Below are positions 42,751 through 53,399 of a DNA stretch of 64,000 bases, piece after piece. The translations under genes and the position numbers were made by a program. The stretch covers positions 1 through 64,000 of the forward strand of contig JACQFX010000027.1 in NCBI GenBank assembly GCA_016199835.1, given 5' to 3'. Position 1 is the stretch's first letter; every line of letters begins with the position of its first letter. The notes below the pieces were generated by a model. The model made no database searches. It was not told the DNA's origin and saw only the letters and a list, made by a program, of their open reading frames with translations. The DNA comes from Nitrosomonadales bacterium (GTDB lineage Bacteria; Pseudomonadota; Gammaproteobacteria; Burkholderiales; Gallionellaceae).

Positions 42751-43569
42751 TTATGCTGCTCGATACGTCGCCGTGATCTCATCATAGATTGGCAACCACG
42801 CGCCTATCGCATAGAAATACGGGTTGCGCCATTCGTCCTTATTGTACCGTAGCTGCGTCCCGTCACATCGCACCACCCTGCCCCCGGCCGCTTCCAGCAC
42901 GCATTGCGCGGCGGCCGTATCCCATTCCATGGTCGTGCCGAGACGCGGATAGAAATCCGCGCTGCCTTCGGCGACCATGCAGAACTTGAGCGAACTTCCT
43001 GCGGACACCACGCGATTGGGCGGCAGCTTCTGCAACAATGCCACCGTTTTTTCGTCGCTGTGCGAACGGCTGGCCACCACGCGCAACTCGCCCTGCGGTG
43101 CGGTTGTCACGCTGATAGTCTGCGGCACTGCACCATCCTTGATGCGCCACGCGCCGAGCCCGCGTTGCCCGAGATAAGTCGTCCCCAGCACCGGCGCATA
43201 AACGGCGGACAACACCGGCAGGCCGTCGCGCATGAGTGCGATGTTGACGGTGAACTCACCGTTGCGGCCGATGAATTCTTTCGTCCCGTCGAGCGGATCG
43301 ACCATCCAGAAATCAACGCCGGGCGCAACTGGCGGGTTGTGTTTGTTTTCTTCCGAGATGATGGGCATGCCAGGCGCGATGCGCTGCAAACCTGCGACGA
43401 TCACTTCATGCGCGGCGAGGTCGGCTGCGGTCAGCGGCGAACCGTCCGCCTTGTCGTCGAGTTTTGCCGCCGCCACATCATGGTAGTGATGCAGGATGGC
43501 CGCTCCGGCTTGCTGCGCCAGAGTTGCCAGTTGCGGCAGCCATGGATGTGCTCCTGCCCCGAGTTCCAT
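42751..43569 (-). CDS. cysQ: 3'(2'),5'-bisphosphate nucleotidase CysQ
   Basis: The 272-residue enzyme removes the 3'-phosphate from 3'-phosphoadenosine 5'-phosphate, a by-product of sulphate assimilation. It shows ISEENKH, the metal site DFWMVDPLDGTKEFIGRNG and the second motif EWDTAAAQCVLEAAGG. Length agrees with the family. A 44-bp palindrome lies 25 bases upstream of its start. Confidence 0.93.
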   Translation of the reverse strand: MELGAGAHPWLPQLATLAQQAGAAILHHYHDVAAAKLDDKADGSPLTAADLAAHEVIVAGLQRIAPGMPIISEENKHNPPVAPGVDFWMVDPLDGTKEFIGRNGEFTVNIALMRDGLPVLSAVYAPVLGTTYLGQRGLGAWRIKDGAVPQTISVTTAPQGELRVVASRSHSDEKTVALLQKLPPNRVVSAGSSLKFCMVAEGSADFYPRLGTTMEWDTAAAQCVLEAAGGRVVRCDGTQLRYNKDEWRNPYFYAIGAWLPIYDEITATYRAA

Positions 43570-43593
43570 TTTTGCTCTGCTCCTTCATCAGCC

Positions 43594-43637
43594 GTAGGTC
43601 GGGCTGTGCCCGACATGGCGGGTAGAACCCGCCCTAC
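43594..43637. repeat. 44-bp palindromic REP-like element, copy 3
   Basis: Starts gtaggtcggg and ends cgccctac, the same 44-bp length and double-hairpin layout as the copies at 25688, 33937 and 55977, but inverted in base pattern. It lies between the gph-like gene and cysQ. Confidence 0.9.
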
Positions 43638-43647
43638 GATTATTTCA

Positions 43648-44304
43648 TCAAGCGTTCGTCGCCAGCCACGCGCGCAACTCGGCGAAATCCCCGAGCAAGG
43701 CCAAAGGCTGCAATGCCCGCAACTCATCCACCGGATGCGCGCCGTGCGTCATGCCCAACGCATCCACGCCGGCGTTGAGCGCCATTTGCAGGTCGTGCGT
43801 GGTATCGCCCACCATCAGCACGCGCTCAGGTTCTATATCGAGCTCGCCCATGATCTCCAGCAGCATCGCCGGGTGCGGTTTGGAATGCGTCACGTCTGCG
43901 GTGCGCAGCGCATGAAAATACTGGCCCATGCCGGATGATTGCAATGCGCGATCCAGCCCGGCGCGGCTCTTGCCGGTGGCGACCGCGAGCTGGTATCCCG
44001 CGCCGTGCAATTCCGCTATCAGTTCGCGTGCGCCCTCGAACAGGGGAATGGCCTCGTCCTGCGCCAGAAAGTGATGGCGATAGCGCTCCACCAGCGGCGC
44101 GTACATCGCTTCGGGCGCATCGGGCACCGCATGGCGCAAAGCCTGTACCAAACCCATGCCGATCACGTGGCGTGCCGCTTCGTCGCTGGGCACGGACAAA
44201 TCCAGATCGCGGCATGCGGCCTGGATCGAGCCGGCGATCACCGCCGTGGAGTCCATCACCGTGCCATCCCAATCGAACACGATCAAATCGTAACGCTGCG
44301 CCAT
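43648..44304 (-). CDS. HAD-family phosphatase (phosphoglycolate phosphatase-like)
   Basis: ATG at 44304 follows CAGGTG and opens MAQRYDLIVFDWDGTVMDST, with the nucleophile Asp (DWDGT); an upstream extension in frame is not needed. The 218-residue product also has AVATGKSRAGL (motif II) and SKPHPAML...MVGDTTHDLQMA (motifs III and IV). It belongs with Gph/YniC-type small-molecule phosphatases. The exact substrate is not fixed by sequence. It is divergent from rlmM, 88 bases away. Confidence 0.88.
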   Translation of the reverse strand: MAQRYDLIVFDWDGTVMDSTAVIAGSIQAACRDLDLSVPSDEAARHVIGMGLVQALRHAVPDAPEAMYAPLVERYRHHFLAQDEAIPLFEGARELIAELHGAGYQLAVATGKSRAGLDRALQSSGMGQYFHALRTADVTHSKPHPAMLLEIMGELDIEPERVLMVGDTTHDLQMALNAGVDALGMTHGAHPVDELRALQPLALLGDFAELRAWLATNA

Positions 44305-44392
44305 GTTGACACCTGAAAATGAAGGCGCGGAGTTTACCATTTTTGCCTGCATGCATTGCCAACAAAGCCACGAACGCCTAGCATGACGCGCC

Positions 44393-45424
44393 ATGCAAAC
44401 CTATCCCCTACCCGACTGGCTGATCTATTGCCGCCCCGGCTTCGAGCGCGATTGCGTCGCCGAAACCCAGGCCAAACCCGTTGCAGCCGTCGCCGACAGC
44501 GGCTACGTCGTGCTGCAAGGCAAGCCCCGCCTAGCTTACGCGCAATTGGCATTCGCTCGGCAGCTCATCCGCCTGCACAACGAAATAAAGGAATTGCCGG
44601 AACGCGACCGCCTCACGCCGCTGCTCGCGGCGATCCCCGATGAGCCACAACAATTCGGCACGCTATGGCTGGAAACTCCGGACACCAATGACGGCAAGAC
44701 CTTGTCGGGCTTCACGCGGCGCTTCCAGCCCTTGCTGGAAGCGAAGCTACGCGCCTGTGGACGACTGGTTGATGACGCGAACTTGCCGCGCCTGCATATA
44801 TTCTTTCCCGACAAGGATAGAGCGCTGATCGGCAGCAGCGATCCACGCAACAGCGCCGCCGCGCACATGGGCATACTGCGCCTGAAGATGCCGCACGATG
44901 CGCCCAGTCGTTCCTATCTCAAGCTGGCCGAAGCTTTTGAAGTATTTCTAAGCAAAGAAGAGCAAACGAAATGGCTGTCTCCCGGCCTGCATGCAGTGGA
45001 TTTGGGCGCCGCGCCCGGCGGCTGGACCTGGCAACTGGTGCAACGTGGATTGAAAGTCATCGCCGTGGACAACGGCTCGCTCAAAGGCGTGGCGGCGGAG
45101 CACCCTGCTATCAAACATCTGCGTCAGGACGGTTTTCGCTATCGCCCAAAACAGGCGGTAGATTGGCTGGTGTGCGACATGGTGGAGCAACCTGCGAAAG
45201 TCGCGGCGCTGATGACTGACTGGATTACATCAGGCGCAACCACCCGCGCTATTTTCAACCTCAAGCTGCCGATGAAAAAACGCGTTGAAGCCTTGTCCAA
45301 CGCGCTTGATAGCATGCGTAAAGCGCTTGATGCCAAAGGTATACGCTATCGTCTGCAAGCCAGACAACTCTACCATGACCGCGAAGAGGTCACGGTTTTT
45401 ATCGTGAGGCTCAAGAAATCCTGA
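44393..45424 (+). CDS. rlmM: 23S rRNA 2'-O-methyltransferase RlmM
   Basis: The 343-residue enzyme methylates C2498 of 23S rRNA. It has an N-terminal THUMP-like part, then a Rossmann methyltransferase domain with the SAM loop AVDLGAAPGGWTWQLVQRG and the VIAVDNGSL acidic strand, and the WLVCDMVEQPAKVA catalytic region. Length is near the family's 350-360. It stands alone on the plus strand. Confidence 0.95.
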   Translation: MQTYPLPDWLIYCRPGFERDCVAETQAKPVAAVADSGYVVLQGKPRLAYAQLAFARQLIRLHNEIKELPERDRLTPLLAAIPDEPQQFGTLWLETPDTNDGKTLSGFTRRFQPLLEAKLRACGRLVDDANLPRLHIFFPDKDRALIGSSDPRNSAAAHMGILRLKMPHDAPSRSYLKLAEAFEVFLSKEEQTKWLSPGLHAVDLGAAPGGWTWQLVQRGLKVIAVDNGSLKGVAAEHPAIKHLRQDGFRYRPKQAVDWLVCDMVEQPAKVAALMTDWITSGATTRAIFNLKLPMKKRVEALSNALDSMRKALDAKGIRYRLQARQLYHDREEVTVFIVRLKKS

Positions 45425-45526
45425 GTTCTGTCGTAATATGCCATACACGAGTTGCCGCCGGAACCCAATTCCCGTTCAAGGCAGGCAGTTATAAAATAGA
45501 ACCAATAAATATAAACGGGAAAAGCC

Positions 45527-47677
45527 ATGATCCGAACGTTCCTGATGCCCCGCATCGCCATATCATTTCTGATAGCACTGGCTCTGGGCGCGGTGGCGAG
45601 CATCAGCCTGTGGAACGAATATCAGAATGCGGCCGAAAAAGATCGAGCAACCTACGTCCAATCGTTGCTGGATGGCAAACTGGAAGCCAAGCGGCGCGAG
45701 ATCGAACGGCTGTTCGATTCCATCTACCTGAACGCACGCACCATTTCCCTGCTGCCCAGCATACGGGCCATCACTGGCAAAAATCGCCTGAATGAAAAAG
45801 AAGATGTCGTGGCCCAGAATCGCTTGTCGCGCGATGCCCACAACACGGTTCAGCAGATATACAACAACATCGTCAGCCAGGAGAGCGTTTCCGAAATATA
45901 CGCTGTAATAGACGGGCTGGATTATCACAAGGGTGAAGTGCCCTTCTTCATGCTGGACGAACTCATCATGCAGAAACCCGCCGGGACGGGAAGCAAGGAA
46001 GAGAAAAGCAAGACGGCTGACACACCGGAAGAGCTGGAGGATCAGGAGTACGAATATTTCCCGCAACAAATAGCCCAGTTGCGCGCCAGCCATCCCAGAT
46101 TCAACTTCACTTCGCCCAGTGAAATCCCGGCGGCGCTCTCACCGATAATGCGCACCTGCGACAACAGCCAATACAATTCGATCAAGAATGGCAATGTGCA
46201 TGATGCCGATGGCCTGCTGTTCTCCGTGCCGTTCTATCACGCGGATACCCAGGTTTTCACCGGTGTCATTTCCGTCATCTTGCGCAGCAACATGCTGGAG
46301 GCCGCATTGCTTGGCCTGCCCGGCCTGCCCATCAGCGCGGAAGAAAAGGCTGCGGCGGAAAAAGACGGGCGCCCATTGCCGGCACAGCCCGCCAATTTCG
46401 TGTTGCACAGCAACAAATACAACATCACCATTTTTGACCGGCGCAATGCCGGGCTGCCCAAATTCATCAGCGATACCAGCCTGAAGAATACCAACGTATT
46501 CGAAACCAAACCCGATGTGCATGGTGATGCAGACTGGAAGCTCTATCTCTATATTTCGCCGGAAGCACTGGCTCAGCACGTCGAACCATTACGCAAGGCG
46601 TATGTGCAGAAAGGCGTGCTGGCCCTGTCCATCCTTTTAGCCATGTTCTGTTTCGCGAGCTTCTATTTCTACCGGCAATACCAGGCCAAGATGGAATTGC
46701 AGAATTTCGCTGAACTGTTACATGACATCACCAGCGGCGACAGCGATCTCACGCGGCGCGTACAGCTTACCCGTAACGATGAGATCGGCGCCATCGCCGG
46801 CCAATTCAACCTGTTTGCCGACAACGTCGCCAACATCATTCGCAGCTTGTCCAGCGTGAACCATCAGACAGAAACTGCCAGCAGCCAATTGCTGAAAACC
46901 AGCCAGCAATTGAATGGCCAGATCGAGACCCAGCAAACATTGTCCGCGAGCATGTCGGAAGAAGTGCGTGAAATAGAACGCATCGCCCAGCAATCGGACG
47001 CCAGCAGCCGGACCGTAGTCGACAACGTCGAACAGACCAATGCCACGCTTTCCCACATTTCCGCACTCATGCAGAACATCGCGCAGCGCATTGCCTCCAG
47101 CAGCCAGAATCAGCAGCAGCTTGCCAGCGAACTCAAGGCGTTGCACGAGAAAACAGGGGAAGTAAAGAACGTCATCCATCTGCTCGAAGAGATCGCCTCC
47201 CAGACCAATCTGCTTGCGCTGAATGCCGCTATCGAAGCCGCCCGGGCTGGAGAATCCGGGCGCGGGTTCGCTGTGGTGGCGGATGAGGTGCGCAAACTCG
47301 CAGAACGCACCGAGAGCAGTCTCAGAAGCATAGACCGTTCACTGGGGGAATTCATCGGCACCGTTGCCAATGTCAGTCAGGAAATCGAACGTTCGGCGGC
47401 GGACATCCTGGAGACTACACAGGAGACCGATAACCTGAAACAGGAACTGCAATCTCGCACCGCTTCCATCCAGGAAACCCTGGCGGTCGCCCAGCAACAA
47501 TCAGAGGGAGCGCGGCAATTGGCCGCCACCAGCACCACCATCTACAAACATATTGAAACCGCCAGCCAGAACACCGCAAACACCGCGATAGAGACCGGAA
47601 TGCTGGGAGACATCGCACACCAGCTCGCTTCCAATATCGAGCAGCTCAAGACCCAGATCGGACGTTACAAGGTGTGA
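45527..47677 (+). CDS. Methyl-accepting chemotaxis protein with large periplasmic domain
   Basis: The 716-residue chemoreceptor has a membrane helix (about 11-30), a large periplasmic sensor (about 31-360) with a Glu/Lys-rich segment near 155-175, a second helix (about 363-385), a HAMP domain and the signalling domain with [20 protein letters not shown] at the tip. It should signal to CheA. The sensor type is not recognised by eye, so the ligand is unknown. There is no C-terminal CheR-tethering pentapeptide. It is transcribed alone. Confidence 0.9.
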   Translation: MIRTFLMPRIAISFLIALALGAVASISLWNEYQNAAEKDRATYVQSLLDGKLEAKRREIERLFDSIYLNARTISLLPSIRAITGKNRLNEKEDVVAQNRLSRDAHNTVQQIYNNIVSQESVSEIYAVIDGLDYHKGEVPFFMLDELIMQKPAGTGSKEEKSKTADTPEELEDQEYEYFPQQIAQLRASHPRFNFTSPSEIPAALSPIMRTCDNSQYNSIKNGNVHDADGLLFSVPFYHADTQVFTGVISVILRSNMLEAALLGLPGLPISAEEKAAAEKDGRPLPAQPANFVLHSNKYNITIFDRRNAGLPKFISDTSLKNTNVFETKPDVHGDADWKLYLYISPEALAQHVEPLRKAYVQKGVLALSILLAMFCFASFYFYRQYQAKMELQNFAELLHDITSGDSDLTRRVQLTRNDEIGAIAGQFNLFADNVANIIRSLSSVNHQTETASSQLLKTSQQLNGQIETQQTLSASMSEEVREIERIAQQSDASSRTVVDNVEQTNATLSHISALMQNIAQRIASSSQNQQQLASELKALHEKTGEVKNVIHLLEEIASQTNLLALNAAIEAARAGESGRGFAVVADEVRKLAERTESSLRSIDRSLGEFIGTVANVSQEIERSAADILETTQETDNLKQELQSRTASIQETLAVAQQQSEGARQLAATSTTIYKHIETASQNTANTAIETGMLGDIAHQLASNIEQLKTQIGRYKV

Positions 47678-47717
47678 GGCAACCCATGCATCACCCGCCA
47701 GGGCGACACGGGATCGT

Positions 47718-49103
47718 CTAGGTCCCGCCGCCCATCGCCTTGAAGAAATCGGCAACCGCGCTGCGCTGCGCGCGCTCGGCATCCTGGCGATTCAGTTCTG
47801 CCTGCTGATAGTTACGCTCAGCATCGAGCAGGTCCAGGCGGCTGGATAATCCAATTTTGATGCGCGCTTCGGCCTGGTCGCGCGCTTGTGCCATGGCTGC
47901 ACTGCGGGCGTTGGCAGCATCCAGCGTCTGGCGTGCCGCTTCCTGTGCGGACAGCGCGTTGCGCACGTCGGCGAATGCGCTGGCGACAGCTTGTTGATAG
48001 CGGATCAGCGCCTGGTCGCGGCTGGCTTCCGCGACTTTCACCGCCTGCTCTGCGCGGCCCGCATTGAACAAGGGTTGGCTGATGCTGGCAGCAAACTGGA
48101 ATATTCCGGCCGGGCCGCTGAACAAGTCGGAGAATGCCGTGCTCTCCCGGCCGAGATACGAGGTTAACGTGACAGAAGGAAATATCTGCGCACGCACCGC
48201 GCCGATATTCGCATTGAGCGCGATCAGATTCTGCTCGGCTTCACGCAGGTCGGGACGCCGCAACAACTGTTCGGTCGAAAGCCCTTCCGGGATGCCGATG
48301 AAACCGGGCAAGGCCGGAGCGCCAGGTTTCATCCGGGCGCTCATCACATCGCGCGGCGAGCGCCCCAGCAACAGAGCGAGCGCGGCTTCCTGTTTGTCGC
48401 GCGCCAGAACAGTAACGGCCAGTTGCGCGCGGAGCGTCGCTTCTTCCGCTTCCGCCTGATGCAGGTCATATCCCGAGATTACGCCGATCTCCATGCGCCT
48501 GACATTTCTGTCCAGCAGTTCCTGACGCCCTTGCAGGATGCGTTGCAGCGACGCTTCCTGCTGGTCATAGGCGAGCAAGGCAAAATATTGCTGCGCGACC
48601 TGCGTGCTCAGCGACAGACGCACCGTGTCCTGCGATGCTTGCGCTGCCAGCAATTGCGCCTGTGCCGCTTCGTTGGAGCGGCGCAGCTTGCCCCACAGAT
48701 CCAGTTCATAGCTGGCATTCAAGGTGGCTTTGTAATCATTCTGGATATGCGATATGACAGGCGGGTGCGCCAGACTGCCCTCCGTACGGTTCGCACCCGC
48801 GTTAGCCGTAAGCACCGGATAGCGATCCGCATCGCTCATGCCCAGTTGCGCGCGCGCCATATTTATCCGCGACACAGCAAGCTTGATGTCGGCGTTGTGC
48901 GCCAGCGCCTCGTCCTCGATCTGATCGAGAACGCCGTCATGGTAGATGCCCCACCAGTTGGGTGCATTTTGCGTTTGTCCGGCCCCTTTTGCGGCAGGCC
49001 AACTTTGCGGCAATTCCAATCCGGGCCGCTGGTAATCCGGTCCGACCGCGCAGGCCGACAGCAATCCGGCGGACAGCAGCGCTAGCGTCAATTTCTTATT
49101 CAT
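47718..49103 (-). CDS. Outer-membrane efflux lipoprotein (NodT/OprM family)
   Basis: ATG at 49103 follows GGAGGAAGG and overlaps the stop of the RND gene by 8 bases. The 461-residue product has a lipobox (SAGLLSACAVGPDYQRP) typical of OprM/NodT channels and two repeats of long helices with VAQQYFAL and RPDLREAEQNLIALNANIGA. It forms the trimeric outer-membrane tunnel for the RND pump encoded just upstream. It is the last gene of the operon. Confidence 0.94.
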   Translation of the reverse strand: MNKKLTLALLSAGLLSACAVGPDYQRPGLELPQSWPAAKGAGQTQNAPNWWGIYHDGVLDQIEDEALAHNADIKLAVSRINMARAQLGMSDADRYPVLTANAGANRTEGSLAHPPVISHIQNDYKATLNASYELDLWGKLRRSNEAAQAQLLAAQASQDTVRLSLSTQVAQQYFALLAYDQQEASLQRILQGRQELLDRNVRRMEIGVISGYDLHQAEAEEATLRAQLAVTVLARDKQEAALALLLGRSPRDVMSARMKPGAPALPGFIGIPEGLSTEQLLRRPDLREAEQNLIALNANIGAVRAQIFPSVTLTSYLGRESTAFSDLFSGPAGIFQFAASISQPLFNAGRAEQAVKVAEASRDQALIRYQQAVASAFADVRNALSAQEAARQTLDAANARSAAMAQARDQAEARIKIGLSSRLDLLDAERNYQQAELNRQDAERAQRSAVADFFKAMGGGT

Positions 49104-52100
49104 GGCCTTCCTCCTGCTGCGATTCATTCTGCTTGCCTGGGAAGATACGGCGTATGACCACGTAAAACACCGGCACCAAAAACACCGCCAGCACGGTCGC
49201 GGTGATCATGCCACCCATCACGCCGGTGCCGATGGCCCGACGTCCGTTCGCCCCCGCACCGGTGGAAATCGCCAGCGGCAGCACGCCCAGCACGAAGGCG
49301 ATGGAGGTCATCAATATCGGGCGGAATCTCAGGCGGCAGGCTTCCAGCGTGGCGTCAATCAAGTCATGCCCCCGGTGCTGCAAGTCGCGCGCGAACTGGA
49401 TGATCAGGATCGCGTTCTTCGCCGCAAGGCCGATGATGACGATCAGGCCGACCTTGAAGTAAACATCGTTGGACAAGCCGCGCATAGTCACTGCGGCCAA
49501 CGCGCCCAACAGGCCGATGGGCACCACCAGTATCACCGCGACCGGGATCGACCAGCTCTCGTACAACGCGGCCAGACACAGGAATACGGCCACCACCGAG
49601 AGGCCGAACAGGAACGGCGCCTGGTTGCCGGAAACTTGTTCTTCCCTGGACGTGCCGGCCCATTCGAAGCCGAAGCCCGGCGGCAATTTGGCTGCGACTT
49701 CCTCCATCGCCGCGAGCGCATCGCCACTGCTGTGTCCCGGCGACGGACTGCCCGCCAGTTTCATCGAGGGCAGGCCGTTGAAGCGATCGAGCTTGGGCAG
49801 GTTAACGATCCAGCGCGGCGTGGCGATCTCGGATAGCGGCACCATGCCGCCTGCCGCATTGCGCACCGGAATGCGCAGGATCTGCTCGGGCGTGGTGCGG
49901 TTGCCCGCCTCGGCCTGCATCTGCACGCGCAGGATGCGCCCTTCGCGCACGAAGTCGTTGATGTAGGCGACGCCGAGCGCCGACTGCAAGGTCTCGTTCA
50001 GGTCGGCGATGTCGATGCCCAGGGCACGCGCTTTCAGGCGGTCGATGTCGATCTGCAATTGCGGCCCCGGCTCCTGCCCTTCCGGGCGCACACCCATCAG
50101 CGCGGGATGCTGGCTCGCCATGCCCAGCGCCATGTTGCGCGCTTCCATCAGCTTGTCCCTGCCCTGCCCGGATCTATCCTGCAAACGGAAATCGAAACCG
50201 CCGATGGCCGCCAGTTCCGGAATCGGCGGCACATTGACGGCGAAGATCATCGCCTGCTTGATGCGGAACAGGGCCATGTTGGCGCGCTTCACCAGCGCGG
50301 GCGCGGCATTGTCCTCTTTGGGCCGTTCATCCCAATCCTTCAGGCGCACGAAAGCAATCGCGGCATTCTGCCCGCGCCCGAAGAAGGAGAAGCCGAGTAC
50401 GCCGATGACATGCTGCACCTCGGGTTGCTCGAGGTAAAATTTCTCCACTTCGGTCAGCACCTCTTGCGAGCGTTCGCGCGTAGCGCCCGGCGGCAATTGG
50501 ATCACGCTGATGAAATAACCCTGGTCTTCATCCGGCAGAAAACTGGTCGGCAGATGCACGAACAGCCAGCCCATGATGCCCAGCAGGCCCGCATACAGCA
50601 CCATATAGCGACCGGTATGTTTCAGCACGCGCCCTGCGCCGGACTTGTAACGCTGGGTGGTGCGGGTGAAGAAACGGTTAAACCAGCCGAGGAAACCTTT
50701 GGTCGGCACCATCTCGTGTCCGGCATCGTTTCTCAGCAACGTGGCGCACAGCGCCGGTGTCAGCGATACCGCCATCAGCACCGAGAACAGGATGGTCAGG
50801 ATCAGCGTGACCGCGAACTGGCGATAGATCGCGCCGACGGAGCCGCCGAAAAACGTCATCGGGATGAACACGGAACACAGCACCAGCGTGATGGCGATGA
50901 TGGCGCCGAAGATCTGCGCCATGGCCTTGCGCGTGGCTTCGCGCGGCGAGAGGCTGTTCTCTTCGGTCATGATGCGTTCCACGTTCTCCACCACCACGAT
51001 GGCGTCATCCACCACGATGCCGACGGCCAGCACCATGGCAAACAGCGTCAGGGTGTTGACCGAGTAGCCGAAGAAATACAGGCCCACCAGGCCGCCGATC
51101 AGCGCAATCGGCACGACGATGGCGGGAATGAAAGTGGCGCGCAGGTTGCCCAAGAACAGGTAGATGACGACGAACACCAGCAGCATGGCTTCCGCCAGCG
51201 TCTTCACCACTTCGCTGATCGAAATTTCGACGAACTTGGAAGTATCATAAGGCACCAGCCAGTCCACCCCTTTGGGGAAGAATTTCGCCAGCTCCGTCAT
51301 CCTGGCCTTGACCGCCTTGGCGGTATCCAGCGCGTTGGCCGAGGGCGACAGGCGGATCGCAATGGCCGAAGCCGGTTGCCCGTCGATGCGCGCGGCGATG
51401 GAATAATCCTGCGCGCCGAGTTCCACCCGCGCGATGTCCTTGACCCGCACCGAGGAACCATCCGGGTTGGCGCGCACGATGATGTTGCCGAATTCTTCCG
51501 GCGTAGACAGGCGGCTCTTGGTGACGATCACCGCATTCAGTTGCTGGCCAGGGGCGGCTGGCAACTGCCCGAGTTCGCCGGTGGCGAGTTGGGTATTCTG
51601 TGCGCGCACGGCTCGGCTGACGTCGCCGGGCGTGAGGTTATAAGAATGGAGCTTGTCCGGCTTCAGCCACAGCCGCATCGAATATTCGGTGCCGAACAAT
51701 ATCGCCTCGCCCACGCCCGGCACGCGGCGGATACTCTCCAGCACGTTGGCTGCGGCGTAGCTGCCGAGCGCCACGTTGTCGCGGCTCTTGTCAGGCGAGA
51801 TCAGCGCGAGGAACATCAGGTAATTGCGCGCCGATTTCGCCACGGTCACACCGGTGCGGCGCACATCGTCCGGCAGACGCGCTTCGGCACGCTTGACGCG
51901 GTTCTGCGTCTCAACCGAAGCCACGTCCAGATTGGTGCCTGCCTCGAAGGTCAGCGTGATGGTACCGACGCCGAGTTCGGAAGACGAATCCATATAGAGC
52001 AAATGCTCGATGCCGTTGAGTTCCTGTTCGACCAGCGCGACGGCCGTTTCCTCCACCACTTGCGCCGAAGCGCCGGGATAGTTGAGCGTGATAGCCAAAG

Positions 52101-52227
52101 CAGGAGGCGCCACCGCCGGATAGGAGGCGACCGGCAGATTGCGCAACGCCAGCACGCCGCTCAGCAAAATAATGATGGCGATGACCCAGGCAAAGATCGG
52201 GCGGTCTATGAAAAATCTTGGCAGCAT
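49096..52227 (-). CDS. RND multidrug efflux pump, HAE1 type (AcrB/MexB-like)
   Basis: The 1043-residue inner-membrane transporter begins MLPRFFIDRPIFAWVIAIII, the standard HAE1 N-terminus. It has twelve membrane helices, two large periplasmic loops, the proton-relay Asp pair in GIVVDDAIVVVENVERIM (TM4) and the conserved ALYESWSIP segment. It exports amphipathic drugs or metabolites. The gene follows the membrane fusion protein gene by 11 bases and overlaps the outer-membrane channel gene. Substrate range cannot be read from sequence. Confidence 0.96.
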   Translation of the reverse strand: MLPRFFIDRPIFAWVIAIIILLSGVLALRNLPVASYPAVAPPALAITLNYPGASAQVVEETAVALVEQELNGIEHLLYMDSSSELGVGTITLTFEAGTNLDVASVETQNRVKRAEARLPDDVRRTGVTVAKSARNYLMFLALISPDKSRDNVALGSYAAANVLESIRRVPGVGEAILFGTEYSMRLWLKPDKLHSYNLTPGDVSRAVRAQNTQLATGELGQLPAAPGQQLNAVIVTKSRLSTPEEFGNIIVRANPDGSSVRVKDIARVELGAQDYSIAARIDGQPASAIAIRLSPSANALDTAKAVKARMTELAKFFPKGVDWLVPYDTSKFVEISISEVVKTLAEAMLLVFVVIYLFLGNLRATFIPAIVVPIALIGGLVGLYFFGYSVNTLTLFAMVLAVGIVVDDAIVVVENVERIMTEENSLSPREATRKAMAQIFGAIIAITLVLCSVFIPMTFFGGSVGAIYRQFAVTLILTILFSVLMAVSLTPALCATLLRNDAGHEMVPTKGFLGWFNRFFTRTTQRYKSGAGRVLKHTGRYMVLYAGLLGIMGWLFVHLPTSFLPDEDQGYFISVIQLPPGATRERSQEVLTEVEKFYLEQPEVQHVIGVLGFSFFGRGQNAAIAFVRLKDWDERPKEDNAAPALVKRANMALFRIKQAMIFAVNVPPIPELAAIGGFDFRLQDRSGQGRDKLMEARNMALGMASQHPALMGVRPEGQEPGPQLQIDIDRLKARALGIDIADLNETLQSALGVAYINDFVREGRILRVQMQAEAGNRTTPEQILRIPVRNAAGGMVPLSEIATPRWIVNLPKLDRFNGLPSMKLAGSPSPGHSSGDALAAMEEVAAKLPPGFGFEWAGTSREEQVSGNQAPFLFGLSVVAVFLCLAALYESWSIPVAVILVVPIGLLGALAAVTMRGLSNDVYFKVGLIVIIGLAAKNAILIIQFARDLQHRGHDLIDATLEACRLRFRPILMTSIAFVLGVLPLAISTGAGANGRRAIGTGVMGGMITATVLAVFLVPVFYVVIRRIFPGKQNESQQEEGHE

Positions 52228-52238
52228 GGCGCCCCTCT

Positions 52239-53381
52239 CTACTTTTCAGGAGCAGCAGGGGCGCTTACCGGTGCGCCCCCCAACGGTACCGGTTTCACCG
52301 CTGTGCCGGGTCGCGCTTTCTGCAAACCGTTGACGACCACCTGGTCGCCGACTTTCAAACCATCGGCGATGACGAAATCACTGCCCGCCATTCCCGCAGT
52401 CTTGACCGGGCGCGGCGCAGCTTTGCTCTCGGCGTCTATGGTCATCACGAACTGGCCCTGCTGCCCGATCTGCACCGCACGCTGCGGCACCTTGATGCTG
52501 TCGTCGGCGCTGCCTTGCGGGAAACGGATAGTCACGAACATGCCGGGTAGCAGTTCATGTCTGGGATTGGGGATCTCGGCGCGCATGGATACGCTGCCGG
52601 TACCCGGATCGACTGCGAGATCTGAAAACAGCAGCTTGCCGGGCAAGGGATAGATGCTGCCGTCTTCCAGCACCAGTTCCACCTTCGCCGTTCCCGCATG
52701 CTTCATCCGGCCACTTTTCAGCGCCTGCTGCAAATGCAGCACATCTGCGCCGGGCTGGGTGAAATCCGCATACAGCGTGTCTATCTGTTCGATGGTGGCC
52801 AGCAATGTCGCATCGCCGTGACCGACCAGCGCGCCTTCCGTCACTTGCGCACGGCCTATGTGCCCGGCGATGGGTGCAGGCACATGTGTATTGTCCAGAT
52901 CGAGCTGCGCCCTAGCCAGCGCGGCCTCGGCCTGTTTGACCCTGGCCTCGGCCAAGTCATAGTCCTGCTGGCTTACCGATCTGGATTCGAGCAGGGATTT
53001 GTAACGATCTGCGGTCGCACGCGCGAGAGCTGCATCAGCCTTGGCGGCATCGTAAGCAGTCTGATAATTGCGTGCATCGATCTGGAACAAGGCCGCCCCC
53101 GCTTTCACGTCGCTGCCTTCGACGAACTTGCGCTGCTCGACTATGCCGTCCACGCGTGCTCGCACCTGCGATGTGCGATATGCCCGCAAGCGGCCCGGCA
53201 GATCCTGGGTCAACACCACGGAACCCCTGGCGACTGTCATCACTTCCACCTCGGGTGGCGGCATGGCCGCACCGCCCGGACCGCCGGTGCCGGGTTGTCC
53301 GGCGCTCTTGGGGCCGCAAGCAGCCAGTGTCAGCAAAGCCAGCAGGGCTGCGCCCGTCGCCGTATGGATTCCTGTTTTCAT
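52239..53381 (-). CDS. RND efflux membrane fusion lipoprotein (AcrA/MexA-like)
   Basis: The 380-residue product has a lipobox (ALLTLAACGPKS), then RVRARVDGIVEQRKFVEGSD (lipoyl-like half), a coiled-coil hairpin (about 105-160), the HVPAPIAGHIGRAQVTEGAL second lipoyl half and a beta-barrel. It couples the RND pump to the outer-membrane channel. It follows the tetR-like gene by 18 bases in the same operon. Confidence 0.95.
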   Translation of the reverse strand: MKTGIHTATGAALLALLTLAACGPKSAGQPGTGGPGGAAMPPPEVEVMTVARGSVVLTQDLPGRLRAYRTSQVRARVDGIVEQRKFVEGSDVKAGAALFQIDARNYQTAYDAAKADAALARATADRYKSLLESRSVSQQDYDLAEARVKQAEAALARAQLDLDNTHVPAPIAGHIGRAQVTEGALVGHGDATLLATIEQIDTLYADFTQPGADVLHLQQALKSGRMKHAGTAKVELVLEDGSIYPLPGKLLFSDLAVDPGTGSVSMRAEIPNPRHELLPGMFVTIRFPQGSADDSIKVPQRAVQIGQQGQFVMTIDAESKAAPRPVKTAGMAGSDFVIADGLKVGDQVVVNGLQKARPGTAVKPVPLGGAPVSAPAAPEK

Positions 53382-53399
53382 CTGAACTTCTCCGTTTGA

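Noticed and set aside
50059-52653. An 864-codon open frame on the plus strand across the RND pump gene
   Set aside because: It is antisense to the RND and fusion-protein genes, has His/Arg/Gln-rich content typical of a reverse frame of high-G+C genes, and matches no family.
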